64,000 nt of DNA from the NCBI GenBank assembly GCA_036787835.1, contig DAIQON010000003.1, positions 32,371 to 96,370 on the forward strand. The letters are read 5' to 3'. Source of the stretch: DAIQON01 sp036787835 (GTDB lineage Bacteria > Patescibacteriota > Saccharimonadia > Saccharimonadales > UBA4665). Below the pieces are notes generated by a model. It did no database searches, was not told where the DNA came from, and saw only the letters and a program-made list of their open reading frames with translations. Made by a program: the position numbers and the translations under genes. Positions 51,964 to 61,821 of this stretch are shown here, piece by piece. Position 1 is the stretch's first letter. Each line of letters begins with the position of its first letter.

Positions 51964-53196
51964 TTAATGACTGTTTAGATAATTAATAGCAGCGTTTAAC
52001 TGAGTATCATTACCAGCAGCAATATCCTGAGGAGTAATTGTCACTACTTCGTCAGGGGTAATACCCTTCTTATTAATGCTTTGACCGTTTGGCCTATACC
52101 AGCTAGCGACCGTTACCTTCAGTTGTGAGCCATTGTTAAAGCTAATAAGTTGTTGTACTACACCCTTACCGAAGCTCTTAGTACCAATAACATAGGCAGC
52201 GCCATTATCGTGTAGTGCACCGGTTGTTATCTCTGAGGAAGAAGCACTGCCGCCATTAATTAGAACGACTGTCGGAATGCCGTATAGGCTATCCGCTCCA
52301 CTTGCGTTATAGGTAGCAACAACCTCATTACCACGTTTTTCCTGCATGATGACATCACCTTGCTTTAGCCATTGGCTGGAAACATCAACTGCAGCTGTCA
52401 GTAAACCACCTGGGTTGTCTCTTAGGTCAAGGACTATCCCTTTTACGTGCTGATTGGTCAGACTGGTTGCGGCTTGCTTGATCAAAGCTGAAGTGTCATC
52501 CGCAAATGTGTTTATCTGAATGTAGCCAATATTGCCTGCCATTACTTTATAGGTAACGCTAGGAAGAGTAATATTTTCCCGGGTAATTGTCAGCTCAAAG
52601 GCATTTGTCCCACGCAAAATTCCTAAAGTAACTTTTGTACCGGCGTTTCCTCTAATTAAGTTAACGGCTTCGTCAGTAGTTAAACCAGTAGTGGTCTTGC
52701 CGTTAATTGTAGTGATCATGTCGTGATCCTGCAGCCCTGCTTTTGCTGCTGGAGAGCCAGTGACGGGCGCAATTACCTCGAGCTGGTTAGTGGCAGTTTG
52801 ACTTAGCTCGGCTCCGATACCGCTGAAGGTTGAGTTTAGTTCATTATTGAATGCCTTTGCCTCAGTTGGAGTGAAATATTCGGTGTAAGGATCATTAGCT
52901 GAGTTTGCCACGCCGTGTTTAATACCATCAAGCACCTGGGTCTCGCTCAATTGACCATCATAATTATCTCTTAGTGACCGATAGACTTGATTTACTGTCG
53001 TGTAGTTCAGTTTAGCCGGTAGCCCAGTTATTGGGTGAGTACCGCCAATTCGGAAGCGACCATTGCCAAAATTAACGCCTACAAAAAATACACCAGCTAA
53101 GATTAATAGACTAACGACAGATATGGTCGATATCTTAACCCATCGTCGATTCTTGGTTGATTCATCTTTAATTTTGGTTTTTTTACTAATTCCCAT
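51964..53196 (-). CDS. ctpA: C-terminal processing peptidase CtpA (S41)
   Basis: The 410-residue protein has an N-terminal membrane anchor (~21-43), a PDZ domain (about 130-215, GIGAELSQ ... AGLQDHDMITTINGK) and an S41 serine protease domain. The nucleophile lies in INGGSASSSEITTGAL and the Lys in GTKSFGKGVVQQL. It acts outside the membrane. In other bacteria this family processes peptidoglycan hydrolases, which fits the upstream CHAP hydrolase gene. Confidence 0.94.
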   Translation of the reverse strand: MGISKKTKIKDESTKNRRWVKISTISVVSLLILAGVFFVGVNFGNGRFRIGGTHPITGLPAKLNYTTVNQVYRSLRDNYDGQLSETQVLDGIKHGVANSANDPYTEYFTPTEAKAFNNELNSTFSGIGAELSQTATNQLEVIAPVTGSPAAKAGLQDHDMITTINGKTTTGLTTDEAVNLIRGNAGTKVTLGILRGTNAFELTITRENITLPSVTYKVMAGNIGYIQINTFADDTSALIKQAATSLTNQHVKGIVLDLRDNPGGLLTAAVDVSSQWLKQGDVIMQEKRGNEVVATYNASGADSLYGIPTVVLINGGSASSSEITTGALHDNGAAYVIGTKSFGKGVVQQLISFNNGSQLKVTVASWYRPNGQSINKKGITPDEVVTITPQDIAAGNDTQLNAAINYLNSH

Positions 53197-53266
53197 TCAC
53201 TACATTGTACTCGATATATAGACATAGTACACACCTGAAATTAATTATCATTCAGCTAAATTTAAT

Positions 53267-54493
53267 CTAGTGGAAATGAATGAAATATAGGCCACCACGA
53301 CTATTGTAACCACTTGGAGCAAAGGTACGTTGATCGAATGTACCATTATAGTTCTCATTGTATTCATTAACAGTAATGTTGTCTGGTCCGTTTACCGAAA
53401 CAACATACATCGCATGACCAACATCTTCAGGTACGCCAGGGGCACGATTACGAATAGCGATGTCTCCAGGCTGAGGGTTCAGATCTACGGTAAATCCATG
53501 ACTTCTGGCTGAAGCTATCCATTGATACGCGTTACCCCAGTTGGCAGTTGATACCCCGTATTTTGAATAAGCCATAAACGCGGTATAGCTTACACATTCA
53601 CGGTTTTCCATGTGCCAGTTATCCTCTGAGCTGTCTTGTGGGTAACTACAACCCCAGTTTTGACTATAGCCATCGCCTGGGTAGTAAGGATTTACGGCTT
53701 GAGATGGATATCCACCGCCACATACACCACTGGAAACAATTCTAGATCCACCCGCATTGTTAATTGCAGCTAGACGTGCATTGAGCTGACTTATCTGTGC
53801 TGTATTCGATGAAACCTGCTGATTATACTGATCCTGCTGAGCTTGATCATAGTTAAGTAGTTGAGATTGTTGAGACTCGGCTGCGTTCAATTGAGCTCTT
53901 TGGGATGATTGGCTTGCGATTAATTGATCGACATTAGCTTTTTGAGATTTTAAAGTAAGCTCTAATTGATTTATCTGATCTAATGTACTCTGCACTTTAC
54001 TACTTACCGCATTCTGATATGTAGCGGTATTTACGTAATCACTTAGATTTTTACTACTTGCTAGCTCTTCCAACGTAGACATTTGGCCATTAACGTAGGT
54101 CGCCTTAATGTCGCTAGCTAAAATAGCCTTCTGGGCGGCAATCTCTGCTTCATTTGCCACGATTTGAGCCTGTAGGTTTGCTTGGGTTGCTGTATTAGCA
54201 TCGATTTGCGACTGTATTACCACTACTTGTTGAGCTAACTTTGAAATAGCGTCTTGATAACTTTTTGCTTGCAGTTGAAGTGCGCTAGCATTTGACTGTG
54301 CTTGAGCATTTTGATTGCTTAAATTGTTGATTTGAGCCTGACAATCTGAAGTTGAGTTACAGTTTGCAGCGGCTACATGAATTGCATATCCCGAAAATCC
54401 AGATAACACAAAGAATCCAGCGATTACAAAGGTAACCGTTTTATTCTTAACGTTAAAGATAAGATTTCGAGCTTTTTTGTTAGTTTTTTGCAT
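53267..54493 (-). CDS. Secreted CHAP-domain peptidoglycan hydrolase with coiled-coil N terminus (PcsB-like)
   Basis: From the ATG at 54493 the product has 408 residues. It has a signal sequence/anchor (~20-42), a long coiled coil rich in Gln and Ala (~45-260), a Gly/Pro linker and a C-terminal CHAP amidase/endopeptidase. The catalytic Cys lies in RECVSYTAFMAY and the His in DVGHAMYVV. The layout is that of PcsB/CwlO-type septal hydrolases activated by FtsEX. It lies directly after ftsX, in the same direction. The longer frame adds 16 residues with no signal value. Confidence 0.88.
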   Translation of the reverse strand: MQKTNKKARNLIFNVKNKTVTFVIAGFFVLSGFSGYAIHVAAANCNSTSDCQAQINNLSNQNAQAQSNASALQLQAKSYQDAISKLAQQVVVIQSQIDANTATQANLQAQIVANEAEIAAQKAILASDIKATYVNGQMSTLEELASSKNLSDYVNTATYQNAVSSKVQSTLDQINQLELTLKSQKANVDQLIASQSSQRAQLNAAESQQSQLLNYDQAQQDQYNQQVSSNTAQISQLNARLAAINNAGGSRIVSSGVCGGGYPSQAVNPYYPGDGYSQNWGCSYPQDSSEDNWHMENRECVSYTAFMAYSKYGVSTANWGNAYQWIASARSHGFTVDLNPQPGDIAIRNRAPGVPEDVGHAMYVVSVNGPDNITVNEYNENYNGTFDQRTFAPSGYNSRGGLYFIHFH

Positions 54494-54582
54494 GCTTTTT
54501 TTGTTTAGTATAAGCAATTTAATAATACCATACCCCCGCAAGCTTTTAAATTATGAATTTAGAGAAATTTGATTTTACTTTA

Positions 54583-55533
54583 TTACTTTGCCGGCTTTAT
54601 TTTCAGGTAGCGTCTTGTAGCAATTACAGATGACACGGCACCTATTAGAATACCTGCACCTAGCTGAGTTGTCAAAAGCATAAGTAAGTTACTCTTAAAG
54701 TACTCCTGGGAATAGCCAATGTCTAACAGTCCTAAGCTCGTAGCTTGTAGTCCAGATGAAGTTCCTAAGAATATGGTATTAATAATAAGCAAGGATGCGA
54801 TCGCCGAGATGAAGCCATAGAGTATGCTCTCTACTACAAAAGGTCCTCTTATATACCAGCTATTTGCGCCCAGCAAACGCATCGTACGAATCTCTTCCCG
54901 ACGATTAAAGATTGCCATTTTTATAGTATTGAAAATAATCAACATTGAAATAAGTGCAAAAACTATGACGGCAACTATACCAGCTTCTCTTATTAGACTA
55001 GTCGCATGAGATATCTTATCTATGGCTAGCTTTCGATCTCCCGAGTAGGAAGTACCTGCTTGAGGGTCCTGTAACGCTAAATACTGTGGCTTATCAATAA
55101 AATCTTTAATATCTTGTAATTTGTTTATATCGTAGGGCTCTATTTCAATACTTGCAGGTAGCGGATTAGCTGTTTGGGAAACAGCGCTAATCAAAGTCTT
55201 GTTCCCTGCATTTTCAGATTTATAAATAGCCAATGCTTGATCTTTAGATATATAAGTAACACTTTTAACGTTGTTTTGATTCTTTAATTTAACTATAAAA
55301 TTATTCACTTGATCTTGACTGGCAGAATCAACAAGATATATCGAAACACTTACTCTACTCCTTATCTGATCTATTGTGTGATTAAAGGTAGCGCTAGCAA
55401 GTACCGAAAATAGAATAATCGTTAAAGTAATGGTCATAACCGCGATAGATGCTGCAGCTAAGGAAATATTTCTAGTAAAGCCGACTAGACCACTCTTTAT
55501 TATCCTGCCGAAGGTATTGAGTCTTCTGCTCAT
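54583..55533 (-). CDS. ftsX: FtsX, cell-division ABC-like permease
   Basis: The 316-residue protein has four membrane helices: one N-terminal, three C-terminal. A large extracellular loop carries VSVSIYLVDSASQDQV, and the cytoplasmic motif FNRREEIRTMRLLGAN is present. With FtsE it relays ATP hydrolysis to an outside hydrolase. It overlaps the ftsE stop by four bases. Confidence 0.94.
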   Translation of the reverse strand: MSRRLNTFGRIIKSGLVGFTRNISLAAASIAVMTITLTIILFSVLASATFNHTIDQIRSRVSVSIYLVDSASQDQVNNFIVKLKNQNNVKSVTYISKDQALAIYKSENAGNKTLISAVSQTANPLPASIEIEPYDINKLQDIKDFIDKPQYLALQDPQAGTSYSGDRKLAIDKISHATSLIREAGIVAVIVFALISMLIIFNTIKMAIFNRREEIRTMRLLGANSWYIRGPFVVESILYGFISAIASLLIINTIFLGTSSGLQATSLGLLDIGYSQEYFKSNLLMLLTTQLGAGILIGAVSSVIATRRYLKIKPAK

Positions 55534-56213
55534 TCTGAGTATCCCGATTTAGCCCTATCGCTTGATATCTTGCCGTTCTTGATAGTTACCACTCTTCTTT
55601 TAAGCTTATTGACTATCTCAACGTTATGAGTCGTCAGCAGTACTGTTGTTCCATATCGATTAATCTTCTCTAGCACCTTAATTACATCCCAAGCATGCTC
55701 GGGGTCTAGGTTACCAGTGGGCTCATCTGCGATCAATATTTTGGGCTGCCTAACGATCGCTCTTGCGATGGCAACACGCTGTCTTTCACCACCACTTAGT
55801 TCTTGTGGCATGTTTTTCTCTTTGCCCTTAAGATTTACCAGCTGTAGCACCTTAGGAACGTTATTGTTTATTTCCTTACTGCTAGCGCCTACAATCTCCA
55901 GCGCAAAGGCTATGTTTTCAAAAACATTTTTATTTGGCAAAAGTTTGAAATCCTGAAAAACAACTCCGATTTTTCTTCGTAGCATTGGTACATCTCGGTC
56001 TTTAAGCTTGTCGTAATCTATGCCACCAACAATTATTTTGCCTGAGGTTGGCCTCTCTTCACGAGTAAGCAGTCGTAATAAGGTAGTCTTACCTGCACCA
56101 CTCTGTCCAACAACAATCACGAATTCTTTTGGTTCAACATGCAAACTAATCCGATTAAGTGCCGGCCCCATAGCTTTAGAATAAGTTTTTGTTACCCTAT
56201 CAAGTAGAATCAT
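55530..56213 (-). CDS. ftsE: FtsE, cell-division ATP-binding protein
   Basis: The 227-residue ABC ATPase has Walker A VGQSGAGKTTLLRLL, Q-loop VVFQDFKLLP, signature LSGGERQRVAIARAI, Walker B ILIADEPTGNLD and the switch His in TTHNVE. Overlap with ftsX gives coupled synthesis. It follows prfB by 32 bases. Confidence 0.96.
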   Translation of the reverse strand: MILLDRVTKTYSKAMGPALNRISLHVEPKEFVIVVGQSGAGKTTLLRLLTREERPTSGKIIVGGIDYDKLKDRDVPMLRRKIGVVFQDFKLLPNKNVFENIAFALEIVGASSKEINNNVPKVLQLVNLKGKEKNMPQELSGGERQRVAIARAIVRQPKILIADEPTGNLDPEHAWDVIKVLEKINRYGTTVLLTTHNVEIVNKLKRRVVTIKNGKISSDRAKSGYSE

Positions 56214-56245
56214 TACCCTCTATTATACCAGCCTTGCCTTTAGAT

Positions 56246-57337
56246 CTACTGAAAACTATATTCTAGATAGGCTTCTATTAGACCGTCCAGATCACCGTCG
56301 AGTATTTTATCCGGATCAGATGATTCGTATCCAGTTCTTAAATCTTTAACTTGCTTGTAGGGGTGAAGGACATATGATCTGATCTGATTACCCCACTCTG
56401 CTGATTGTGTCGGCCCCTTTAATTCAGCCAGTTTTTCAGTGTGCTGCTCGAGCTGTAACTGAGCCAGCCTTGATCTAATGACTGTCATTGCCAATTCTTT
56501 ATTCTGAGTCTGCGACCGTTCGTTTTGGATGGCAACACTAATATTAGTAGGCAAATGGGTGATCCTAACTGCTGAATCGGTAGTATTTACACTTTGCCCT
56601 CCATGACCGCCACTTCTATATACATCGACTCTGAGATCCTTGTCGTCAATAACTAGATCTTCTACCTGATCGATTTTTGGCAATACATCTATTTTGGCGA
56701 AGCTAGTTTGCCGAAGATTGTCAGAGTTAAAAGGGCTCAACCTCACTAAGCGATGAACACCGTGTTCACCTTTCAACTTGCCGTAGGCATAAAGTCCAGA
56801 CAACTCCATGGTTAAACTCTTAATCCCAGCTTCCTCGCCAGTAGTTTGTTCGATGAGATCGACTTTGAGATTATTTTTCTCTGCCCAACGTACATACATT
56901 CTATACAGCATCTGTGCCCAATCCTGAGCATCTGTACCACCTGCACCGGCATAAATACTGATGATCGCATCATGATCATCATAAGGTCCGTTAAGTTTCA
57001 GCTCTTCTTTTAATTCATTAAGGTTAACTGTAATAGAGTTCGCCTGTGCCTCAAGTTCTTCATTCATTGACTCATCGTTAAGGACAGCTAGTTCACTTAG
57101 ATCCTGGCATCTTTTGTTAAGATCAAGCCACGGATTAAGTTTCTGTTCAAGTTTTGAAATTTGTTTCATTACCGCCTGAGCCTTAATGTTGTCTGACCAA
57201 AAGTCGGCAGCTTCTGAACGCGAACGAAGGGCGTCTAGTTTTGTCATCGACTGATCAATATTCAACTTGTTTGAAATTTCTTGAACCTCAGCCCCCAGGG
57301 CGTTGGCTTTTTGTATCAGGTCTTCGCTACTGCTCAC
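56246..57337 (-). CDS. prfB: Peptide chain release factor 2
   Basis: RF2 reads UAA and UGA. The 363-residue protein shows the codon-recognition SPF in VRLSPFNSDN and the catalytic GGQ in SGGHGGQSVNTTDSAV. The whole protein is one uninterrupted frame, so the autoregulatory frameshift known from many prfB genes is absent. Its presence argues that UGA is a stop codon in this genome. Confidence 0.96.
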   Translation of the reverse strand: MSSSEDLIQKANALGAEVQEISNKLNIDQSMTKLDALRSRSEAADFWSDNIKAQAVMKQISKLEQKLNPWLDLNKRCQDLSELAVLNDESMNEELEAQANSITVNLNELKEELKLNGPYDDHDAIISIYAGAGGTDAQDWAQMLYRMYVRWAEKNNLKVDLIEQTTGEEAGIKSLTMELSGLYAYGKLKGEHGVHRLVRLSPFNSDNLRQTSFAKIDVLPKIDQVEDLVIDDKDLRVDVYRSGGHGGQSVNTTDSAVRITHLPTNISVAIQNERSQTQNKELAMTVIRSRLAQLQLEQHTEKLAELKGPTQSAEWGNQIRSYVLHPYKQVKDLRTGYESSDPDKILDGDLDGLIEAYLEYSFQ

Positions 57338-57358
57338 AACTTCCCCCTTAGCTATCTA

Positions 57359-58642
57359 CTACCAAAGTACTGAGATTTGTCGATTTAGATCTTCAACCAT
57401 CTTTTCACCGCAATTGCCCAGCACACCAAAAGCCCAGACATTTTCTTCAAACATACTTTTAGCCACTTCAACAATGTCCGTTTTTGTGACTGCTTTTATT
57501 CTACTAGGAATTTGGTAATAGTTTTCAATTACCCCATCAAAGAAATATCGACTACAATATCCGCTGGCAGTCCCACCAACAGTCTGAGCGGAACGCTGGA
57601 ACCGACCTAATGAGTACTGCTTGGTGGCATCAATATCATCGGCTTTCAAATCACCACGACATACTTTACTAATCTCACTAATAAATATATCCAATAAGGC
57701 AGCGGCATTTTTATCTGAAACCTGTGCTCCAAACCACCAATTACTAGCATCTCTAGTCTGCGATAAGCCGGAATTCATGTCGTATAGTAGACCACGTTCT
57801 CTTGCAGTGCCTAGAATCTTAGAATAAAGAGTTTCAGTTAAATATGTATTGAGTAAGTTGAGAGCATCAGCTTCCAAATCAGTTAATCGCCTTTTAACAA
57901 ATGTATCTATATAGAAGTATACGTTTTCGACTGTCTCGTTCGGTATATAAACTGGTTTGTTCGGAATAAGCGGCTTTTCGTGAGGTAATGCAAAGCGTCT
58001 TGACCCTTTTGGTAGCTCAATTGCCTCAAGTTGATTTATAAGATTGTTATACCTTGCTGGGGTAAAATTGCCGGCAATAACAAAGCGCATATTACCAGTG
58101 TAGTGAGTTTTTTTATAGTGCTCACGGACATCATCAACACTAACATTATTCATAATCTCAAGCCGTTCTAGATCGGTTTTGCCAATAAAGCCAATCGCTT
58201 TACGCATCTCAATACTTAAACGTCTAAAGTGATTATTAGACCTGGCCGTCATTTCTTCTTGGACGTTACCAAACTCAGCCGCAAATTCATCTTCCAGAAA
58301 CAGAGGTTTAGAAATAGCGATTTTCAAAAGTTCAAGCACTCTCTCCCACTCAAAATCTGCGCATTCAGCTTCATAGGTTATATCGTATACGCCAGTCGAT
58401 GCATTGCTATAGGCACCATTCTTCTCAAGCTCAGCATGAAAATCTCTAGCTCTGGGAATTAGTTCGTTTGCCCCCAGTAGAACATGCTCCATCAGATGTG
58501 GGACTTCCCATTTATCTGGCTTAACTAGGTACTCGCCAGCTCTAAAATTTATGTCAAAAGTTGCCACTAGAGCGTCAGGCACATTAACAATTAGGCCTTT
58601 GGCACCATTTTTCAGAGTTAGTTCGGTAACAGTGTGTTTCAT
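57359..58642 (-). CDS. M16-family zinc metallopeptidase
   Basis: The 427-residue protein has the inverted zinc motif HxxEH (H49, E52, H53 in VPHLMEHVLLG), with the downstream Glu in NVQEEMTAR. A second, inactive-like half follows. It is cytoplasmic in appearance (no signal). Typical role: degrading peptides. It lies between prfB and secA on the same strand. Confidence 0.9.
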   Translation of the reverse strand: MKHTVTELTLKNGAKGLIVNVPDALVATFDINFRAGEYLVKPDKWEVPHLMEHVLLGANELIPRARDFHAELEKNGAYSNASTGVYDITYEAECADFEWERVLELLKIAISKPLFLEDEFAAEFGNVQEEMTARSNNHFRRLSIEMRKAIGFIGKTDLERLEIMNNVSVDDVREHYKKTHYTGNMRFVIAGNFTPARYNNLINQLEAIELPKGSRRFALPHEKPLIPNKPVYIPNETVENVYFYIDTFVKRRLTDLEADALNLLNTYLTETLYSKILGTARERGLLYDMNSGLSQTRDASNWWFGAQVSDKNAAALLDIFISEISKVCRGDLKADDIDATKQYSLGRFQRSAQTVGGTASGYCSRYFFDGVIENYYQIPSRIKAVTKTDIVEVAKSMFEENVWAFGVLGNCGEKMVEDLNRQISVLW

Positions 58643-58688
58643 ATTTTATTTGTAAGTAGCGCTTTAATTAGGCCTTTAATAAAAAGCC

Positions 58689-61295
58689 CTATTTGCGGCG
58701 CCTTTTAGCTGCAGTCTTACGTTTTCGTTCAGTTTTACGTGCCTTTTTAATGTTTTGTGTTTGCTTCTTTTTTGGTTTTGCGACTGGTTTATCAAAGTCC
58801 TTTTCGTCAAACTCATTTTGGTTAGCCGTAATCTGGTTTGCGTTCTCAACAGAACCTCTCGCGGCCAAGGTAAGATCAGTTTCCATAGCCCTGTTAAGCT
58901 GTTCTTCGGTTAGTGGTTCTGCATGGAATAATGACCTAAGAACTTCATGACGTAGGTTAAGCTGCATATCTTCAAATAACATTTGGCCACGTCGTCGATA
59001 TTCTACTAATGGGTCTTGCTGCCCGACACTAATCCAGTGAATACCTTCACGTAGATGATCCATGTTCTCAAGATGTTGCATCCAAAGATTATCTAGAACT
59101 TGAAGATAAATCTCTCTCTCAACTTTTCTAATTACCTCATCAGTAAATGCTAGTTCCCTAGCCTTATATAGCTCTTTGGCTTCGGTAACTAAAACAGTTT
59201 CAAACTTATCTGCATCACTATCGAAAAGTCGATCAAGTGTCGACTCATCAAATGGATATACTTCGCGAACTATATCTTCAAAATCATCACTAGTTACCTC
59301 TGGGGATGACGCCAATAGCTTGGCCTCTTCTTCTATAAATATCTTTATACGTTTAGAGATATCATCGGCCTTAAGGATTTCCCGTCGCATAGCGTAAGTT
59401 GCTTTACGGTGACGATTCATAACATCGTCATACTGCACGACATTCTTTCGCTGATCAAAATGGTATCCCTCAACTTTTTTCTGAGCACCCTCTAAAGATT
59501 TAGAGATAATCTTATTTTCAATTGGTGTCTCATCATCAACCTTAAGTCGATCCATAATTGAAGCTATTCGCTCACCGCCAAAGATACGCATTAGGTCATC
59601 TTCGGTACTAACAAAGAACTGAGTGACACCAGGGTCGCCCTGTCTACCAGAACGACCACGTAACTGATTATCGATTCGTCTAGACTCATGACGTTCACTT
59701 CCAAGAACAAACAAACCACCCATATCAGCTTTAACATCTTCATCTAGAACAATGTCGGTACCACGACCGGCAATGTTAGTAGCAAGGGTGACAGCACCAC
59801 GAGCACCGGCCTTTTCGACAATTGCCGCTTCACGCTCGTTGTTCTTGGCATTAAGAACCTGGTGTGGAACGCTGGCTTTATCCAACATTTTGGCAAGGAT
59901 CTCATTCTTTTCAATTGATACTGTACCGAGTAGGACCGGCTGTCCCTTGGTGTGTAGTGCTTTTACTTCACGGACAATTGCTTTAAATTTAGCCTTTTCG
60001 CTTCTATAGATCCGGTCGGTCTTATCGATTCGCTTTATTTGTCGGTTTGATGGAATCTCGATGACATCTAGTTTATAGATCTGGTGAAACTCTTCACTTT
60101 CAGTCATTGCGGTACCAGTCATCCCGGCCAATTTGTCATAAAGACGGAAGTAGTTTTGGAAAGAAATAGTCGCCAGCGTCATACTTTCTTGCTGAACTTC
60201 AACACCTTCCTTGGCTTCAATTGCTTGGTGTAGACCTTCGTTATATCGCCTACCGGCTAGCAATCGACCAGTAAACTCATCGACAATAACAACTTCTCCA
60301 TCAGAAGTAACGACGTAGTCTTTGTCTCGATGAAATAGACTGAAGGCCCGTAGCGCTTGCTGTAAATGATAAATAGTTCGAATATTCTCAGATCCATATA
60401 GGTTATTAATGTTTAAAATCTTCTCTATTTTTTCAATGCCCTTTTCAGTTAAGATTACCGTCTTACGTTTTTCGTCGGTTTCAAAATGCTTGTCTTTTGT
60501 TAACTGGCGTACGACTTTAGAAAACTGCAAATAGGCTGCCCCGCTGGTAACACTAGGCGCACTGATAATAAGCGGCGTTCTAGCTTCGTCAACTAGTATT
60601 GAGTCGACTTCGTCAACGATTGCAAAGTTGAGATCCCGTTGTCTGAGCTGGTCTTCTTCTCGAACCATGTTGTCTCGAAGATAATCGAAACCATATTCAT
60701 TGTTAGTACCATAAGTTACGTCGGCTGCGTATGCTTCTTGTCTTGTACACGGCTTAAGGTGTTTTAACCGTGGGTCGCGATGTTCATTATTTATATATTC
60801 AGGGTCAAATAAATAGCTATGATCAGCCAATATCACTCCGGTAGACAGACCTAGGTAGTTATACACTTGTCCCATCCAGCCAGCATCTCGTTGAGCTAAA
60901 TAGTCATTTACTGTAACAACATGAACACCGTTTTCAGTTAGTGCATTTAGGTATACCGGTGCTGTCGCTACAAGCGTTTTTCCTTCTCCGGTTTTCATTT
61001 CCGATACATTACCTTCATGAAGCACGATGCCGCCAATTAACTGAACGTCGAAATGACGTTGGCCCAAGGATCTTGAAGCAGCTTCTCGAACTACTGAAAA
61101 AGCGTCAGGCAAAATTGCATCAAGCGATTCTTTTTTAAGTCGTTTTTTTAGAACATCGGTCTGCGCCTTAAGTTGTTTGTCGCTAAGTTTTTCGTACTTT
61201 TTTGATAGAGCGTTGATTGCAACTACCCGCTTCTTAAGACGTTTAATGTGTCTGGCCTGCGGATCGCCAAGAACTTTTTTTAATACAATATTCAT
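58689..61295 (-). CDS. secA: SecA preprotein translocase ATPase
   Basis: The 868-residue motor drives Sec export. It has Walker A MKTGEGKTLVATAP, Walker B region IVDEVDSILVDEARTPLIIS, GTDIVLDEDVKADMGGLFVLG and GRSGRQGDPG. The C terminus is a Lys/Arg-rich tail (KPKKKQTQNIKKARKTERKR) without the zinc SEC-C motif. The length is normal. Confidence 0.97.
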   Translation of the reverse strand: MNIVLKKVLGDPQARHIKRLKKRVVAINALSKKYEKLSDKQLKAQTDVLKKRLKKESLDAILPDAFSVVREAASRSLGQRHFDVQLIGGIVLHEGNVSEMKTGEGKTLVATAPVYLNALTENGVHVVTVNDYLAQRDAGWMGQVYNYLGLSTGVILADHSYLFDPEYINNEHRDPRLKHLKPCTRQEAYAADVTYGTNNEYGFDYLRDNMVREEDQLRQRDLNFAIVDEVDSILVDEARTPLIISAPSVTSGAAYLQFSKVVRQLTKDKHFETDEKRKTVILTEKGIEKIEKILNINNLYGSENIRTIYHLQQALRAFSLFHRDKDYVVTSDGEVVIVDEFTGRLLAGRRYNEGLHQAIEAKEGVEVQQESMTLATISFQNYFRLYDKLAGMTGTAMTESEEFHQIYKLDVIEIPSNRQIKRIDKTDRIYRSEKAKFKAIVREVKALHTKGQPVLLGTVSIEKNEILAKMLDKASVPHQVLNAKNNEREAAIVEKAGARGAVTLATNIAGRGTDIVLDEDVKADMGGLFVLGSERHESRRIDNQLRGRSGRQGDPGVTQFFVSTEDDLMRIFGGERIASIMDRLKVDDETPIENKIISKSLEGAQKKVEGYHFDQRKNVVQYDDVMNRHRKATYAMRREILKADDISKRIKIFIEEEAKLLASSPEVTSDDFEDIVREVYPFDESTLDRLFDSDADKFETVLVTEAKELYKARELAFTDEVIRKVEREIYLQVLDNLWMQHLENMDHLREGIHWISVGQQDPLVEYRRRGQMLFEDMQLNLRHEVLRSLFHAEPLTEEQLNRAMETDLTLAARGSVENANQITANQNEFDEKDFDKPVAKPKKKQTQNIKKARKTERKRKTAAKRRRK

Positions 61296-61396
61296 AAACT
61301 AATCAGTATCTCCCATTGGTTTTTGGATAAAACAGTAATAACTTAAACCTTATTATAAACGTAATTGACCTTAAAATCGAATATATTTTTATGCCG

Positions 61397-61762
61397 TCAA
61401 TCTTGGGGACGACGATTGAATTTTGCTACCAAGCGCCTGTGTATTCGCGCACTGTCATGCTTCTCTTTATACTTTTGAACTCTTTGTTTAAGTTTTGTTT
61501 CGACAATATCAATCGCCGCATATAAGTTAACGGTGCTCTCTTTGACGTTGATAGTTTCTTTGGGTAAATAAAGCGTGACCTCACAAGTACATTGATTCTT
61601 GTCTTTGGCTTTGGCCTCTTTTAGAGTAACCTCTGCATGAGCCGACAATCTAGCCTTCTTGGGTAGATACTTATCCAGGTGGCCAATCTTCTTCCATACA
61701 TACTTCTGCGTATTCTCGTCAACGTCGACGTGAACGCCCTGTATTTCTAGTTTTTGCATCAT
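61397..61762 (-). CDS. hpf: Ribosome hibernation factor HPF/RaiA (short form)
   Basis: The 121-residue protein has the YfiA fold: MQKLEIQGVHVDVDENTQKYVWKKI, then VTLYLPKETINVKESTVNLYAAID and a basic C-terminal helix. It binds the 30S decoding site when growth stops. No long C-terminal dimerisation domain is present. It lies 101 bases upstream of secA, on the same strand. Confidence 0.9.
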   Translation of the reverse strand: MMQKLEIQGVHVDVDENTQKYVWKKIGHLDKYLPKKARLSAHAEVTLKEAKAKDKNQCTCEVTLYLPKETINVKESTVNLYAAIDIVETKLKQRVQKYKEKHDSARIHRRLVAKFNRRPQD

Positions 61763-61821
61763 AAAAGTATCTCCATTATATACGAATTAGTTATTATAAA
61801 AACTGATTTTGTAAACCAATC

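Noticed and set aside
56246..57337. Programmed frameshift in prfB
   Set aside because: The RF2 frame is continuous from its ATG with no early TGA.
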